Made by a program: the position numbers and the translations under genes. Shown one piece after another: positions 63,705 through 64,000 of a DNA stretch of 64,000 nt (position 1 is its first letter; every line of letters starts with the position of its first letter). Source of the DNA: JAGTVG01 sp964389805. GTDB taxonomy: Bacteria; Bacteroidota; Bacteroidia; Cytophagales; Cyclobacteriaceae. Under the pieces are notes generated by a model. That model searched no databases, was not told the origin of the DNA, and saw only the letters and a list, made by a program, of their open reading frames with translations. Location of the stretch: the NCBI GenBank assembly GCA_964389805.1, contig CAYMFU010000019.1, positions 1 through 64,000 on the forward strand. The letters are read 5' to 3'.

Positions 63705-64000
63705 TTGAAAAATACAATTAACATATCTTTCTTTGTCGTCTCACTGATCATTTTATTCAGTTCCCTGATCCCGCCAGATTATTTCTGGATGGCAGGTTTT
63801 CTTGCCTATGGAATACCGGTCATCTTATTTGCTAACCTGGCTCTGGCTATCTGGAAAGTTTATAAAAAAAGAAGAAGTGCCTTATACCCTCTTGTAATAC
63901 TGGTTTTGGGATATGGTTTTATCCGAGACACCTTTAGAATTCATAGTTCGGATTCCAGCGGAGATCTGAAGGTGATCACCCACAATACAAGGGTTTTTAA
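63705..64000 (+). CDS. Endonuclease/exonuclease/phosphatase-family protein, N-terminal part only
   Basis: The reading frame runs to the window edge. It begins best at TTG 63705 (no in-frame ATG upstream); the ATG at 63665 is in another frame and stops quickly. Two to three membrane segments (ISFFVVSLIILFSSLIPP, FLAYGIPVILFANLALAIW, ALYPLVILVLGYGF) come first, then KVITHNTRVFN at about residue 90, the start of an EEP domain (usual VxTxNVxxFN). Proteins with this layout are common in Bacteroidota and are thought to be membrane-linked nucleases or phosphatases. The catalytic part lies beyond the window. Confidence 0.8.
   Translation, partial: MKNTINISFFVVSLIILFSSLIPPDYFWMAGFLAYGIPVILFANLALAIWKVYKKRRSALYPLVILVLGYGFIRDTFRIHSSDSSGDLKVITHNTRVF

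Noticed and set aside
1..64000. CRISPR arrays, tRNA or rRNA genes, insertion sequences, phage or defence genes
   Set aside because: I looked for direct repeats, transposase, integrase and nuclease motifs and for cloverleaf-like stretches in the gaps and saw none I could support.

Overview
The window is chromosomal DNA from a member of the Bacteroidota, probably near the Cytophagales or a related marine/soil lineage. The signs are an AT-rich base composition, a type IX secretion (T9SS) sorting tail on the CotH-like protein, a DUF3127 protein, a BatD homologue, the purH-mreBCD-mrdA-rodA order, and many lipoproteins and signal peptides of Bacteroidota type. I see no phage, insertion sequence, CRISPR array, rRNA or tRNA. 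Lineage is an inference from gene content only.

Layout. (1) 1-13160 is mostly housekeeping: the large subunit of glutamate synthase (cut by the window start), an ArgD-type aminotransferase, a Prc-type tail-specific protease, a SAM methyltransferase, methylglyoxal synthase, an M14 peptidase, a LOG-family protein, a TauE/SafE permease and a DUF3127 protein. (2) 13191-38981 is a glycan-use region interleaved with other genes. It holds a three-gene unit (GH38 alpha-mannosidase, a UroD/cobamide-methyltransferase-like enzyme and a clan GH-A glycosidase lipoprotein), a NagX/HGSNAT-like membrane acetyltransferase, a GH18 lipoprotein, a large T9SS-exported CotH protein, an aldo/keto reductase, a Tat-exported Gfo/Idh/MocA oxidoreductase, a GH2 enzyme, a 3-keto-glycoside hydrolase-type (DUF1080) lipoprotein and a membrane-anchored GH20 enzyme. 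RluD, an outer-membrane barrel, two thioredoxin-fold proteins and a second LOG-type protein sit among them. No SusC/SusD pair is present. (3) 39008-43454 holds NifU-like, DAACS symporter, chorismate synthase and BatD genes in one tight row. (4) 43604-44863 holds a small conserved-looking protein, a decayed fragment of recO and a SIMPL-domain protein. (5) 44920-50389 is a complete RND efflux operon (adaptor, pump, TolC). (6) 50533-51849 is tdk-recO. (7) 53045-63588 is one long minus-strand train: proC, phosphoesterase, macro domain, UbiA-type prenyltransferase, purN, purH, mreB, mreC, mreD, PBP2, rodA, many with overlaps of 4-47 bases. The right edge cuts an exonuclease-endonuclease-phosphatase family gene.

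How the genes may work together. The secreted or surface glycosidases (GH38, GH20, GH2, GH18, GH-A) suit stepwise trimming of mannose- and N-acetylglucosamine-containing glycans. The acetyltransferase-like membrane protein, oxidoreductases and 3-keto-glycoside hydrolase would process sugars further. The translationally coupled UroD-like gene raises the possibility of methyl-group removal from a methylated substrate, which is inference only. The most concrete unusual observations are a frameshifted second copy of part of recO 6.6 kb from the intact gene, and a KTG-to-KTS change in the third transpeptidase motif of PBP2. I did not find a clearly new defence or mobile system.
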